Shown here: piece after piece, positions 19,015-28,736 of the stretch
How the letters are laid out: each line of letters begins with the position of its first letter
Numbering within the stretch: the first letter of the stretch is position 1
Assembly (NCBI GenBank): GCA_020832285.1
Contig: JAFIFB010000079.1
Coordinates: forward strand, 1-64,000
Origin: Balneolaceae bacterium
Lineage (GTDB): Bacteria > Bacteroidota > Rhodothermia > Balneolales > Balneolaceae
Length of the DNA stretch: 64,000 nucleotides
Direction of reading: 5' to 3'
The notes under the pieces: generated by a model
Databases searched by the model: none
Told to the model about the DNA's origin: nothing
The model's input: the letters and a program-made list of their open reading frames with translations, nothing else
Made by a program: the position numbers and the translations under genes

Positions 19015-19112
19015 AATGCCTCCTTTTTTACATATACTTTCAATTAATAAGTTTTTTGATGATTTACAAAAAAAAAATCAATACAGAATTTTAACTCTGA
19101 ACACTGCCTGTT

Positions 19113-20474
19113 ATGGATCTGTTTGAAGATGACAAATCCAATAAAAAAGAACATCAATCCAGCTCGGGAAATCAGCCGCTTGCCACACGGATGAGGCCGC
19201 GTTCCCTTGCTGAATTTGCAGGACAGGATCACCTGGTTGGTGAGGGTAACATGCTGAACCGGATGATTAGAAGCGGTGTGATTGGCTCACTCATTTTTTA
19301 TGGCCCGCCCAGTTCGGGGAAAACGACACTTGCCCACGTTATTTCACGTGAAATTGATGCCCGTTTCGAGGTGATCAACGCGGTGCTTGACGGAATCAAA
19401 GAGTTGAGAAAGGTGGTGGGTAAAGCGGAGCATCAGCAGAAAGCCAATGGCAGAAAAACAATCCTTTTTGTTGATGAAATTCATCGGTGGAACAAAGCCC
19501 AGCAGGATGCTCTGCTCCCCCACCTTGAATCGGGTGTACTGACGCTGGTAGGGGCGACGACTGAAAACCCGTTTTATTCGCTGGTAAGTCCGCTGCTGTC
19601 GCGTTGCCAGTTGTTTGAACTATATCCGCTGACAACCGATCATGTAAAGGAGATGCTTAAACTGGCAGTGATGGATAAGGAGCGTGGGCTTGGATTTCTG
19701 AATCTTGATGTTACGGAAGAAGCGATCGATCATCTGGCCGATTATGCCGGTGGTGACATCCGTAATGCTATGAATGCTCTTGAAGTGGCTGCACTTTCCA
19801 CTCCGAAAAGTGCGGACGGGACTGTAAAAATAACACTTGAGATCGCCAGGCAGTCAATTCAAAAACGCAGTGTGCGTTACGATCGGGGTGGAGATGAACA
19901 CTATCACTACGCTTCTGCATTTATCAAGTCTATGCGCGGTTCAGATGTGGATGCTTCCCTTTACTGGATGAATGCGATGCTGGAGGGGGGAGAGGACCCC
20001 AATTTTATTTTCAGGCGTCTGCTGATTTTTGCGTCAGAGGACGTTGGAATGGCTGATCCCTATGCTCTTACGGTGATCCATTCGGCACACGAAGCTTTTT
20101 TGAAAACCGGAATGCCCGAGGGATTTTATTTTCTGGCTCATGCCGCTATTTTTCTTGCACTCAGCCCTAAGAGTAACAGTACCAAAGCCATTTTTGAAGT
20201 GAACAGCGAGATCAAAAAGAAAGGGGCGGGAGAGGTGCCTTCACATTTAAGAGACAAAACTGCAAACAAGCTGGCTGCAATGTATCTCGATTCAAAAAAT
20301 GCTTCGGACGACTACAAATATCCACACGATTTTTCCGGTCACTGGACAGAGCAGGAGTATCTGCCGGAGAATCTGAAGGGGAGAAGGTGGTATAACAGTG
20401 GAACAGAAGGAAGGGAACCAAAACTTTTTGAGCGCCTTGAAGAGATCAAAAAGAGAAGCCGCGGCAAGAAATGA
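19113..20474 (+). CDS. rarA: Replication-associated recombination ATPase RarA (MgsA)
   Basis: RarA is a AAA+ ATPase related to clamp loaders that acts at stalled replication forks. Walker A is GPPSSGKTT at residues 64-72, Walker B is [20 protein letters not shown], and sensor 1 is [19 protein letters not shown]. The C-terminal MgsA oligomerisation part is seen in [21 protein letters not shown] and [17 protein letters not shown]. The 453-residue length is normal. A hairpin follows the stop by 25 bases. Confidence 0.95.
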   Translation: MDLFEDDKSNKKEHQSSSGNQPLATRMRPRSLAEFAGQDHLVGEGNMLNRMIRSGVIGSLIFYGPPSSGKTTLAHVISREIDARFEVINAVLDGIKELRKVVGKAEHQQKANGRKTILFVDEIHRWNKAQQDALLPHLESGVLTLVGATTENPFYSLVSPLLSRCQLFELYPLTTDHVKEMLKLAVMDKERGLGFLNLDVTEEAIDHLADYAGGDIRNAMNALEVAALSTPKSADGTVKITLEIARQSIQKRSVRYDRGGDEHYHYASAFIKSMRGSDVDASLYWMNAMLEGGEDPNFIFRRLLIFASEDVGMADPYALTVIHSAHEAFLKTGMPEGFYFLAHAAIFLALSPKSNSTKAIFEVNSEIKKKGAGEVPSHLRDKTANKLAAMYLDSKNASDDYKYPHDFSGHWTEQEYLPENLKGRRWYNSGTEGREPKLFERLEEIKKRSRGKK

Positions 20475-20498
20475 TTGCAAATCAGATTTAAAAAAATA

Positions 20499-20527
20499 CT
20501 TGCCCGGAACTGTCCATTCCGGGCAAG
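20499..20527. terminator. 11-bp perfect hairpin after rarA
   Basis: CTTGCCCGGAA pairs with TTCCGGGCAAG around a 7-base loop, and outer AATACTT/AAGTATT bases extend it. It lacks a downstream T-run on the + strand but has an A-run upstream, so it would make a better terminator for leftward transcripts. It probably protects or ends the rarA mRNA. The remaining sequence to 20837 is AT-rich without a gene. Confidence 0.6.
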
Positions 20528-20837
20528 CGAAGTATTGGAGCTATTGCTCGATGTCTACCATAACATGAGTTCTTGCTAACTGAAGTGGTTAACTCAGTAA
20601 GCTGTAACAATGATAGGGTGTATAAGGAAATTAAACAAATAAAATTAGGTATTTAATTTTAATCACATTCTTTATTTAATTATTTGAGTCAAAAAAGCGC
20701 TTTTATTTAGAAAAAAAAATTTCTGCATTGCGAATTAAAAAGCACAATTGGAACAACTTTAATCACTTTCAGTTCAGATTTTGTGCATATTTGGAGAATG
20801 AAATTAATTTCCTGGGTGTTTTATTGGTTAGATTATC

Positions 20838-21398
20838 ATGCTAACGAAAACAAAACAGATGTCACGAATTCACGTTTTATCAGCTACCGACAGACCCAAA
20901 TCCAATGCTCTGAAAGTTTCGGAGTATGCAACCTCCATACTTTCAGAATATGCGGAAACCAAACTCTTTTCACTGTGTGATTTCCCTTTGGGAGATGTGG
21001 TGGGCGGAAAGTATGGCAAAACACCGGATTCTGTAAAAAAGTACAACAAGGATTATCTGGAAGCGGATGGATTTTTATTCATAATCCCGGAGTACAACGG
21101 TGGATTCCCCGGTATCCTTAAACTCTTTTACGATTACCTTCCTTTCCCTGAATCGTTTTCCAAAAAGCCGGTTAGTTTAATCGGGGAGGCTGCGGGTGCA
21201 TTCGGTGCGCTGAGGGCGGTGGAACAGTTCGAGCAGCTTTTAAAATACCGAAAGGCATACATTTTCCCTGAGAGAATGTTTATTCAGCGCGTAAACGACC
21301 AGTTCGATGAAGAGGAAGGCCTGAGCTCCGAAAGACTCCAGAGTTCACTTGAAAAGCAGCTGTGCGAATTTCCGGACTTTGTTAAAAAACTGAAATAG
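20838..21398 (+). CDS. NAD(P)H-dependent FMN reductase-like flavodoxin-fold protein
   Basis: This cytosolic oxidoreductase belongs to the NADPH-dependent FMN/quinone/azo reductase superfamily. The flavin-binding start is MSRIHVLSATDRPKSNALKV. The core IIPEYNGGFPGILKLFYDYLP is the classic P-E-Y-N-G-x-x-P motif, and KPVSLIGEAAGAFGALRAVEQF follows. The ATG could be 20838 or, better matching relatives, 20859 (MSRIHVL). The 186-residue length is normal. The physiological substrate is unknown. Confidence 0.88.
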   Translation: MLTKTKQMSRIHVLSATDRPKSNALKVSEYATSILSEYAETKLFSLCDFPLGDVVGGKYGKTPDSVKKYNKDYLEADGFLFIIPEYNGGFPGILKLFYDYLPFPESFSKKPVSLIGEAAGAFGALRAVEQFEQLLKYRKAYIFPERMFIQRVNDQFDEEEGLSSERLQSSLEKQLCEFPDFVKKLK

Positions 21399-21530
21399 CC
21401 TGTAATATTTTTAATTAACCGGCATTATTCACCAGGAAATTCAAATCGTTGATTGATGTTTCTTATTGGCGGGTATAATGGTAAACCGAATTGACTTCTG
21501 TTAATAGTGAATAAACAGGAAAGCCTTGAA

Positions 21531-22247
21531 TTAATTCAGCCGGAGCATATAACCAACCCCGTGCAGAGTTACAAGGTAACGGGGATCATCCGGATTCAAT
21601 TCAATTTTTGCGCGTAATTTGGAGATGTGAACATCCACAGTGCGAGTGTTGGTGCTGTACTCGTAACGCCACACTTTTTCCAGGAGATCGTCTCTCGATA
21701 TGGGTTTATTGGCGTTGGCCAGTAAAAATTCAATAATTTCAACTTCACGCGTGGAGAGTTCTTCTTCCTGATTCCCGGGTTTAACAACTTTAGATTCGTT
21801 CAGGTCGATTTTTATGTCGCCCAGTTTAAGGATCTCGACAGGTCCTGATTTGGAGTAAGCGTTAGCCCTTCTCAAGCGTGCTTTAATTCTGGCGAGAAGT
21901 TCTTTCACACCAAACGGTTTTGTGATATAATCATCTGCCCCGATATTCAGCCCTGTTACTTTATCAATCTCCTGATCGCGTGCCGTCAGCATGATAATCG
22001 GGAAAGTATATTTCAGGTCCCTGACTTCTTTACAGATGTCGTAGCCACTGATATTAGGCAGCATGAGATCCAGGATCATCAGGTCTGGCTCGGTTTTTTT
22101 AACTTTATCTACGGCTTCGGCACCGTCAGTAACAACAATCACGTCGTAGTTTTCTGCTTCGAGAGTATCTTTTAAAGTAAAAACGAGACTCGGTTCGTCT
22201 TCAACAATGAGAATTTTTTTTGAGGTATTTTTTTTATTGTCTGGCAT
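21531..22247 (-). CDS. OmpR/PhoB-family response regulator
   Basis: This is a two-component transcription factor. The receiver domain (residues about 12-125) has the acidic pair E16-D17, phospho-acceptor D60 in DLMILDLMLPNISGYD, Thr in IMLTARDQ and Lys in YITKPFG. The C-terminal winged helix (about 140-235) has STREVEIIEFLLANANKPISRDDLLEKVW, then RTVDVHISKLRAKIE and the final GYMLRLN. Its start overlaps the 3' end of the kinase gene by 14 bases, so the two are translated together. The regulon is unknown; an M1 peptidase lies just upstream of the kinase. Confidence 0.95.
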   Translation of the reverse strand: MPDNKKNTSKKILIVEDEPSLVFTLKDTLEAENYDVIVVTDGAEAVDKVKKTEPDLMILDLMLPNISGYDICKEVRDLKYTFPIIMLTARDQEIDKVTGLNIGADDYITKPFGVKELLARIKARLRRANAYSKSGPVEILKLGDIKIDLNESKVVKPGNQEEELSTREVEIIEFLLANANKPISRDDLLEKVWRYEYSTNTRTVDVHISKLRAKIELNPDDPRYLVTLHGVGYMLRLN

Positions 22248-23958
22248 ATTGTTCTAACTCCACTCTGTCAGGTATGTTAATGGCTTCGTATTCATGGGCT
22301 TCGTCTTGTACTTCTGCGGATCTTTGCCGGGCAGGAAATGTAATTGAAAAGACGGAACCTTTATTAACTTCACTTTTCAGGTCAATCGTTCCGCCATTTA
22401 GTTCTACCATATTTTTTACTATCGATAAGCCAAGCCCGTGGCCTTTAGTCAGGCCTGTCATGCTGTTTTCAACTCTGTAAAATTTATCAAAAACCTTTTT
22501 TTGAGCTTTTCTGGGGATCCCCATCCCTTTGTCTGCTACGGTAATTTTTACATCTGACTGATTTGAAGAAATTCCGATTTGAATCTCTTTCCTCTGGTCA
22601 CTGTATTTGATGCTGTTTTCGACGAGATTATTCAGAATAGTTTCAAGGTGGTCGGGATCAACCATAACAAGAGGGCTTTTTCCGTTTGAATTAAACTCGA
22701 AGGAGAAGCCCTGGCTCTCTACATAAGCCCTGTTTTTTTGATAATATTCTTTCAAAACGTGATCGATGTTGAGTGAAACTTTTTTGATTAGTGTCTGGCC
22801 CGAATCAACCCTGGCCACATCAAGTAATTTGTCGATCATTTTTCTGAGGCGGATCGCTTCACCATAAATATGTTCACCATATCCTTTCAGACGCTCTCCG
22901 TCGGTTACCCGTCCATCGGATATATTTTCTCCTGCTGCCTGCATTACGGCAAGCGGTGTTTTAAGCTCATGAGTTACATTGGCGAGAAATCCGGCCTGCC
23001 GCTGGGCAAATTCACGTTCACGCTGGGCGTTGATGAACATGAAGACCAGTGCACCAAAAAGAACAAATACGGCAAAGCCCAAAACAATTAGATTTCTGGT
23101 GAGTGAAGCATTTGTAGCAGCAACGGCTGGCGATTGAAGGAATGATGCCTGCAGCACCCAGTTATCAAGCAGATCCGGGAAACGCTGTCTCATGTCCACT
23201 TTATCCCTGCTGAATTTAAAATCGCTGTTACTGCTGAGTAAAATATCATCCTGCATCCAGTCGCGAACCCATACCACCATACCGGACTCTTCGGTATCCC
23301 CGAATTTAGACATCAGTTCAGGTTCAAGGATGTTGTGAAGCAGGTGGTCCCTGTCAATCATGAAATTAATGTGTCCAACAATGTTTCGGTCATCAAGGTT
23401 GATGAGGGCAAGTGTCATGGAACGATGTGCATCAAAGGCCACTTTGTTGTTCCAGCGAAAATCTTCAATCGTAATTGTATTCATTCTCGATTTTGAGATA
23501 CCAAAACCATCACAAACTTCCTTTGGGGTGTCCTGCGATATTGTAAACAGGCCGGAAAATGGATCAAATTTGTAGATCGGGTGATCCTCATTGTAACAGC
23601 CATCCAGATAATCGGGTGTATAGTAAATGTCGGAAAAAAGAGAGTCACTCAGCGCATCTTTCAATACGTTCTGAAAATGGATGGGAAAATGCCCGCTTGC
23701 CTCCCAGGAATTTTCAAGGTCATTCATATCAAGCTTGCTGATGCCCCGGAAGGGCCTGTAAAACCGGTGACGAACCTTATTGGTGAACTCTTCTAACTGG
23801 AACTTCCTGTTTTCTTTGGCTGATTCGATCGTTGACTCCTGAAGTGCATAGAGAGAGTAAACATTCATTCCGGTTAGTGCAATCACAGCGAGAATTCCTA
23901 TACCAAGGAAAAACCAGCGAAGTGAGTTGCTCTGTTTGAATTTTTTGAAAAGTGGCAT
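22234..23958 (-). CDS. Membrane sensor histidine kinase
   Basis: This kinase partners the response regulator encoded directly downstream. TM1 is about residues 15-36 (FFLGIGILAVIALTGMNVYSLYAL), a periplasmic sensor of about 250 residues follows, and TM2 is about 288-310 (LIVLGFAVFVLFGALVFMFINA). The HisKA domain carries the phospho-His in ANVTHELKTPLAVMQ. HATPase boxes are NLVENSIKYSD (N box), DKGMGIPRKAQ (G1), FYRVENSMTG (F) and GHGLGLSIVKN (G2). The 574-residue length is normal. The periplasmic sensor has Cys residues (LDGCYNED, PKEVCDGFG) and no recognised ligand domain. Confidence 0.94.
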   Translation of the reverse strand: MPLFKKFKQSNSLRWFFLGIGILAVIALTGMNVYSLYALQESTIESAKENRKFQLEEFTNKVRHRFYRPFRGISKLDMNDLENSWEASGHFPIHFQNVLKDALSDSLFSDIYYTPDYLDGCYNEDHPIYKFDPFSGLFTISQDTPKEVCDGFGISKSRMNTITIEDFRWNNKVAFDAHRSMTLALINLDDRNIVGHINFMIDRDHLLHNILEPELMSKFGDTEESGMVVWVRDWMQDDILLSSNSDFKFSRDKVDMRQRFPDLLDNWVLQASFLQSPAVAATNASLTRNLIVLGFAVFVLFGALVFMFINAQREREFAQRQAGFLANVTHELKTPLAVMQAAGENISDGRVTDGERLKGYGEHIYGEAIRLRKMIDKLLDVARVDSGQTLIKKVSLNIDHVLKEYYQKNRAYVESQGFSFEFNSNGKSPLVMVDPDHLETILNNLVENSIKYSDQRKEIQIGISSNQSDVKITVADKGMGIPRKAQKKVFDKFYRVENSMTGLTKGHGLGLSIVKNMVELNGGTIDLKSEVNKGSVFSITFPARQRSAEVQDEAHEYEAINIPDRVELEQYARQ

Positions 23959-24019
23959 ATTAGCAAATTTTTCCGGTCGTTAGACTCCAGATATTTCAAG
24001 TTCAGCCTGCTTCATAAGA

Positions 24020-24034
24020 TTGCAAAATTTTACT
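24020..24034. repeat. 15-bp direct repeat, copy 1 (upstream of the kinase gene)
   Basis: TTGCAAAATTTTACT is repeated exactly at 24110-24124. Both lie between the kinase start and the M1 peptidase stop and could be operator copies. There is no direct evidence for binding. Confidence 0.4.
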
Positions 24035-24109
24035 GTGTTACTTTAATCAACATTTGGGAATGTTGCAATTAAAACAGTTTACTGATACAGAACTGTTTCT
24101 GCCAACTAT

Positions 24110-24124
24110 TTGCAAAATTTTACT
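24110..24124. repeat. 15-bp direct repeat, copy 2
   Basis: This is the exact second copy of TTGCAAAATTTTACT, 90 bases from the first and in the same orientation. Confidence 0.4.
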
Positions 24125-24138
24125 TTGATACGGATTTT

Positions 24139-26133
24139 CTACTCCCATACATTATTAATGAAGTCAGCGTGAGGAAATAGTTCATCCGGATCAATTTCAA
24201 CTCTGAGTACCTCAGAGTCGGTTTCTATACGTAACTCTTTGGTTCGGAATCCTTTCAGCCAGTGGTCCACTTCAATTGTTTCGTTTATAACGGAACCATC
24301 TTCGAGGGTTATTCTTAAAATAACGGGCATCGGCACATTTCCGATATCTTCAATAACAATAACGGTTTCACCACCATCTTCATACACATCCGCCACACTT
24401 TGATTTAATACCCAGGTTTCGTAATACCAGGCCCTCCAGAACCATGAGAGATCTTTACCGGAGACATCCTCAAACGTGTTGAATATGTCCCAGGGGTAGG
24501 GATGTTTATAGGCCCATCGCTCAATGACCTCCAGGTGGGCTTCGCGGAAAACTTCTTCTCCAACTACACCCTTAAGTGCATAGAGTACTGAGGCCGGCTT
24601 TGGATAGGATGCAACGCCGTAGGCAGGGCCGGGGTAGTGATAATCTGACCAGCGCATCATTTCCCCTTCAAGATCTGTACCCGCAATCTGAAGATATCCG
24701 CCAAACAGATCAAACTGGTCGAATTGGTCGTCTCCAAAGAAGTCGATATTGGCTTTGTTAGTATGAAAGGTTGTGTGGCCTTCATCTATCCAGGTGTAGC
24801 GGCGTTCGTTAGTACTAACGATCATCGGGTACCACATGTGAGCAATTTCGTGGGCTGTAACCCCATAAAGGGCCGTTGCACCAGCAGTGTTGTAGTCACC
24901 AATGATAGTCATCATGGGAAATTCCATGCCGCCACCGATAATTTCGGCACCCTCAACTGAGGTCATGTGAGGCCACGGGTAAGGGGTGGCCAGGTAGTCC
25001 GACAGAAAGGTGACGGAGTGCTGAGCGTATTCGGTCTGATCTTCCCATAGCGGGGCAGTATCACGGTAGTTGGTGTTGATACGAGTGTAATCGGTTTGTC
25101 CGTCTCCGGAGAGGTCGCCAACGGGTGTGCGTGCTCCTTCCCATTTCGATTCAAGAGTGGCACTGAAGGCCACATCACGTACTTTTTCAGCACTGAATCT
25201 CCAGGTCAGCTTTCCATCATCGCTGTGAAGGGTGGCATTATCAAGCTCATCAAAATCGGCAATTATTACCATATTATCGCTTTCTCCGGCCTGTTGGTAA
25301 CGTTCAAGAGTCCGTTCGGCGAGGGTTTCTTCAGGGTTCAGAAATTCCCCGGTCCCCATCACCAGCCATTCCTGCGGCATGGTTACGGTAAGTTCATAAT
25401 CGGCAAATCCATGATAAAATTCGGCGTTGCCAAGGAACGGCTCATAAAACCATCCGTATACATCATCATACACGGCGATGTGAGGATACCAATAGGCGAT
25501 AAAATAAAGATTATCGCGGCTTCGGCCCATTCGTCCCGAGGCTCCTTCCTGTGGAATTTTGAACGACCACTCAAATTCAAACTCCATCGAACCGCCTGAT
25601 TCAAGAGCTGCTTCAGGAAAGATATAGAGCTGAGTGCCTTCCAGAATATAGCCGCTGCTGTTCTGGGTCCACCGAGCCATTGGTGTGGTTTCTTCCAGAT
25701 CTGATCCGTTTACGGCAATTTTCGTGAGCTCTTTACCGCCTGTAATTTCGGTGATCTCTTTTTTTGGAGTTCCTTCTTTATGGAGATTTTGTGCCAGCTC
25801 CACAACGATGACATTAAGTCTGTTAGGGGAATTATTCTGGTAGGTAACGATGGAAGAGCCGTAGAGGGTGTGAGTTTCGGGATCAATTTCGGCGCGTAGA
25901 TCGTAGGAAGCATAGTTTTGCCAGTAGTTTTCTCCGGGTTTGCCGTCGGCCGAACGAGTTCCGCTGTTCAATGCCATTTCGAAGGCCATGGGTACATCGA
26001 TCGGGTAGGGGACAGGGCGTTCCGGGGTGAAAATTTCCGGCTCAGCCGATTGTGTATGTTCCTGAGCGGTTTCAGTTGTGGTACAGGATGCGGTGAACAG
26101 AAAAACAGCAAAAAAAACGGATAAGTAGCGCAT
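24139..26133 (-). CDS. M1 family metallopeptidase (lipoprotein)
   Basis: This is an aminopeptidase-type zinc enzyme anchored to an envelope membrane. The lipoprotein signal is MRYLSVFFAVFLFTASC. The zinc site is HEIAHMW with H428, E429 and H432; the third ligand is E451 in WIDEGHTTFHTNK. A GGGMEFP substrate-binding motif precedes it, a variant of the GxMEN motif (N replaced by F-P), as in several M1 subgroups. The N-terminal beta-saddle (residues 70-270) binds the substrate. The 664-residue length is typical of the lipoprotein M1 subgroup, which lacks the long C-terminal helical domain. Exact substrates are unknown. Confidence 0.93.
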   Translation of the reverse strand: MRYLSVFFAVFLFTASCTTTETAQEHTQSAEPEIFTPERPVPYPIDVPMAFEMALNSGTRSADGKPGENYWQNYASYDLRAEIDPETHTLYGSSIVTYQNNSPNRLNVIVVELAQNLHKEGTPKKEITEITGGKELTKIAVNGSDLEETTPMARWTQNSSGYILEGTQLYIFPEAALESGGSMEFEFEWSFKIPQEGASGRMGRSRDNLYFIAYWYPHIAVYDDVYGWFYEPFLGNAEFYHGFADYELTVTMPQEWLVMGTGEFLNPEETLAERTLERYQQAGESDNMVIIADFDELDNATLHSDDGKLTWRFSAEKVRDVAFSATLESKWEGARTPVGDLSGDGQTDYTRINTNYRDTAPLWEDQTEYAQHSVTFLSDYLATPYPWPHMTSVEGAEIIGGGMEFPMMTIIGDYNTAGATALYGVTAHEIAHMWYPMIVSTNERRYTWIDEGHTTFHTNKANIDFFGDDQFDQFDLFGGYLQIAGTDLEGEMMRWSDYHYPGPAYGVASYPKPASVLYALKGVVGEEVFREAHLEVIERWAYKHPYPWDIFNTFEDVSGKDLSWFWRAWYYETWVLNQSVADVYEDGGETVIVIEDIGNVPMPVILRITLEDGSVINETIEVDHWLKGFRTKELRIETDSEVLRVEIDPDELFPHADFINNVWE

Positions 26134-26483
26134 AAAAAGATCTTAGATGATTGAAATACTTGCAGAGATGGCTTGTTTTAGAAAAAAAGATTGATCCCGC
26201 ATTTCTCACCATGAAATATGGTTGAAAAATTTATTTCATAAGATAACCAAAATAATCAGAAAAGTATTTTTGCTGTCTGAGTTAAAAATGAAAAGCTTGG
26301 TGAATAGTGCAGGTTATGAAGAAAATGAGCTTTTTACAACGTTTTTTGCGTTTAATAATTTGAAAAAAGCCGGTGATTACCTCTTATTCAGGTTGAAATT
26401 TATAAATGAATTGATCATTATCGGTTTGCATTAACAATTAACCAACTCAACTGGAAACATCTAACCGTAATTGGGAAACAAAC
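26134..26483. other. Intergenic region between the M1 peptidase and DUF805 genes
   Basis: This stretch of about 350 bases is AT-rich and lies between divergent starts. It should contain both promoters. No convincing small gene or structured RNA was seen. Confidence 0.4.
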
Positions 26484-26849
26484 ATGGATTTTAATGAAAT
26501 AAAAGAATGGTATGTTAAGCCTTTCGAAAAGTTTATTGAGTTTAGCGGCCGGTCTCGCAGAAAAGAGTTCTGGACCTTTGTGCTTGTGAATTTGGGGATT
26601 ACAATTTTGCTAAACGTGCTCGAAGGAATTATCGGGCTTTTTGGAATTATTGCTACACTTTTCAGTCTGGCCATTTTAATACCGAGTATAGCAGTGGGAG
26701 TCAGAAGGCTCCACGATACCGGACGTACAGGATGGTGGCTGCTGCTGGGTTTTATTCCACTGATCGGACTGATTGTACTGATTTATTTTTACGTACAGGA
26801 CAGTGAGCCGGGATCGAATCAATACGGGCCAAATCCCAAAGCAATTTGA
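26484..26849 (+). CDS. DUF805 inner-membrane protein
   Basis: This small membrane protein belongs to the DUF805 (YhaH-like) family, of unknown function. The start MDFNEIKEWYVKPFEKFIEFSGRSRRKEFW is typical. About three membrane segments follow (NLGITILLNVLEGIIGLFGIIATLFSLAILIPSIAVG and TGWWLLLGFIPLIGLIVLIYFYV). The signature GVRRLHDTGRTGWW lies between them, and the tail is PGSNQYGPNP. The 121-residue length is normal. A terminator follows. Confidence 0.93.
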   Translation: MDFNEIKEWYVKPFEKFIEFSGRSRRKEFWTFVLVNLGITILLNVLEGIIGLFGIIATLFSLAILIPSIAVGVRRLHDTGRTGWWLLLGFIPLIGLIVLIYFYVQDSEPGSNQYGPNPKAI

Positions 26850-26872
26850 TGACTGCTCTATTTATTTTTATT

Positions 26873-26902
26873 AAACCCTTCTTTAACAGGAAGGGTTTTT
26901 TT
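26873..26902 (+). terminator. Rho-independent terminator after the DUF805 gene
   Basis: AACCCTTC (26874-26881) pairs with GAAGGGTT (26890-26897) around an 8-base loop, followed by a T-run. Confidence 0.9.
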
Positions 26903-27003
26903 GTTTCTATTGTAAATTTCAGACAAAATGAGAAATTAACCCAAGTTACAGCTAACAATCATCAAAGCGTTATAAAACAGTACCTTGAATTTTTGATTAC
27001 CGG

Positions 27004-27797
27004 TTAGTGTACTGCGGATTTTCGTTTGACGAAGGGATAATGTCGATATCCCAGTGCCTGATAGATTTCTTTTACCTTGGCTTGGGGCTGGCTGCATCGT
27101 CGTACTGAGATCATCTCATCAAAGGTGTTTTGCCCGCACGTTGTAATCACCTTCTGAGTGTTGGTAATCTTGAGAATTTCTTTCCAACAATAGGTGATCT
27201 GCTTTTTCTTGAGTTGATAACGGATGGTATTTACCAACCAATATGCCTATAACTTCAACTGAATGTGAGAAATGGACGAATCATCATTTTTATGAAAGAT
27301 CGGGCGCAGGTCCAGGTCTGTTTTCAGGCAACGAAAGATACTTTCAATTTCACCGATGGTGTTATAGATCTTCTATAGGCTTTGTTGATCCTTCACATCC
27401 AGGTTTGTCCTGATGAAGTAGGTTCCAAGATGTTCTTCGTTGTGGGTGTAGCTGTCTTTTTTCAAAAGGGTAATATCAGTGGCAATCTCACCATTGGTTT
27501 TGACCTGGATCACGAAGTGCTTGGCACCTTCAAAGAACGTGTTGGTCAGATCATTCTGGATAATGCGGTCTTAAAGGTCAAACAACTCATTGGTTTTGTT
27601 TGAAAGAAATTGTTCCAGCGGGCCTTTGATGTTGAACAAGTCCAAGGCGTTTTAGTAGAGCTTATCCTTGGTAGTTTTGTCTATCGGATAAGCGGTTATT
27701 TTACATATAACAGAGTTTTCCTTGATCCAGCGATTGGTCCGCAATTCCGGATTGAGAAAAAACAGCACGGCATATATTACATGCCTCAGTCTTTATG
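27004..27797 (-). pseudogene. Degenerate IS1634-type (IS4 superfamily) transposase
   Basis: The minus strand translates piecewise into one transposase. The 5' part reads FFLNPELRTNRWIKENSV, then NALDLFNIKGPLEQFLSNKT, DLTNTFFEGAKHFVIQV, IYNTIGEIESIFRCLKTD and LDLRPIFHKNDD, broken by at least three in-frame stops. A shift of frame leads into the intact C-terminal piece (27004-27237), VNTIRYQLKKKQITYCW and EMISVRRCSQPQAKVKEIYQ. The REIES-FR-LKTDLDLRPI-H and NTIRYQLK blocks are hallmarks of IS1634 transposases. The N-terminal third is missing and terminal repeats were not found. It marks the left edge of the surface-protein island. Confidence 0.85.
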
Positions 27798-28039
27798 AGT
27801 TGGAATGTTACCGCACTTTTTGGGGGATCGACGGAGTCTCTAAATTCTAACCGGGCAAAACGACCGTGACTGATTTGTGTTCATGCAAGAACTTAAAAAT
27901 TCCTATAAAAGTTGCTAGAGTTGAGGTGGTTACAAAATAATCAGTGTTAAAATCAAGCAAGGTTTCTGTAATAATGGTTTTTAAGGACAAGAAATGAATA
28001 AATTCCATACGTAATTTCAGTTAGTATAGAGCCTCCATT

Positions 28040-28732
28040 TTAATTTATACTAAAATCATACCGAATTGAAAAAGTAGATTGTGCCCTATTTGATATTTCA
28101 ACACTCCCTTCCTGGTTCATATCTATTTCCATATCAGAGTCTGTATCAGATAGAGTAAGAGTACCAGGCATTTTTTGTGTTTGTAGATTCCAATTTATGG
28201 TAATTATTTCCGATTCCCCCATCTGAAGAAATAATTGCCACTCAGCTTTTTTATTAACATCATTTTGATAGTTGGACCACCATTTTGTGTCCTCAGTTTG
28301 TAGATATCCATGTAGAACTCCTTCTGGCGGTGGAGGTGGTACACGTTCATTAATTTCTGATGGATTCGAATTTTGACCCAGTTTAAGCAGGATAATATCC
28401 CTGCCATCTGTTATTTCAAGTTCAACAGAATAGACAGAACGTATATCTATGAAATTGGCTGTCAAGCTGATATCCTGATCAACTACTAAAGAGAGTGGGT
28501 TTTCTTCTGATGAAAGATGTCCGGACCACATTTCAAATTCCCAACCATCAGAAGGTGCAGCTGTAAGATTTATGGTTTCTCCTTCTTCGTAGTCACCCCC
28601 TGATGGATTAATGGCTCCTTCACCAATTACAGAGGTAGTCAGCGTATAAACAGGTGTGGATTCGGTACCACACCCAACGGTTAAACCAAATACAAATATC
28701 AGAATGATTACGACTGTTTTCCTTCTTCTCAT
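28040..28732 (-). CDS. Lipoprotein with one divergent InlB-type B repeat
   Basis: The protein has a lipoprotein signal (MRRRKTVVIILIFVFGLTVGC). One InlB/Flg_new-type repeat at about residues 30-95 follows (YTLTTSVIGEGAINPSGGDYEEGETINLTAAPSDGWEFEMWSG). After it comes about 130 residues of beta-rich sequence I do not recognise. The STPVY-L-TSV start of the repeat matches the lipoproteins at 33219, 35359 and 43211, so it is a distant member of that family. It lies 4 bases after the metalloprotease stop and is probably co-transcribed with it. Confidence 0.78.
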   Translation of the reverse strand: MRRRKTVVIILIFVFGLTVGCGTESTPVYTLTTSVIGEGAINPSGGDYEEGETINLTAAPSDGWEFEMWSGHLSSEENPLSLVVDQDISLTANFIDIRSVYSVELEITDGRDIILLKLGQNSNPSEINERVPPPPPEGVLHGYLQTEDTKWWSNYQNDVNKKAEWQLFLQMGESEIITINWNLQTQKMPGTLTLSDTDSDMEIDMNQEGSVEISNRAQSTFSIRYDFSIN

Positions 28733-28736
28733 TATA

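Noticed and set aside
26222-26434. 70-codon open frame upstream of the DUF805 gene
   Set aside because: It is AT-rich, low-complexity coding with no homologue signs, in a region expected to hold divergent promoters.
27382-27798. Two plus-strand open frames in the transposase remnant
   Set aside because: The minus strand here translates into recognisable transposase, so the plus frames are chance.
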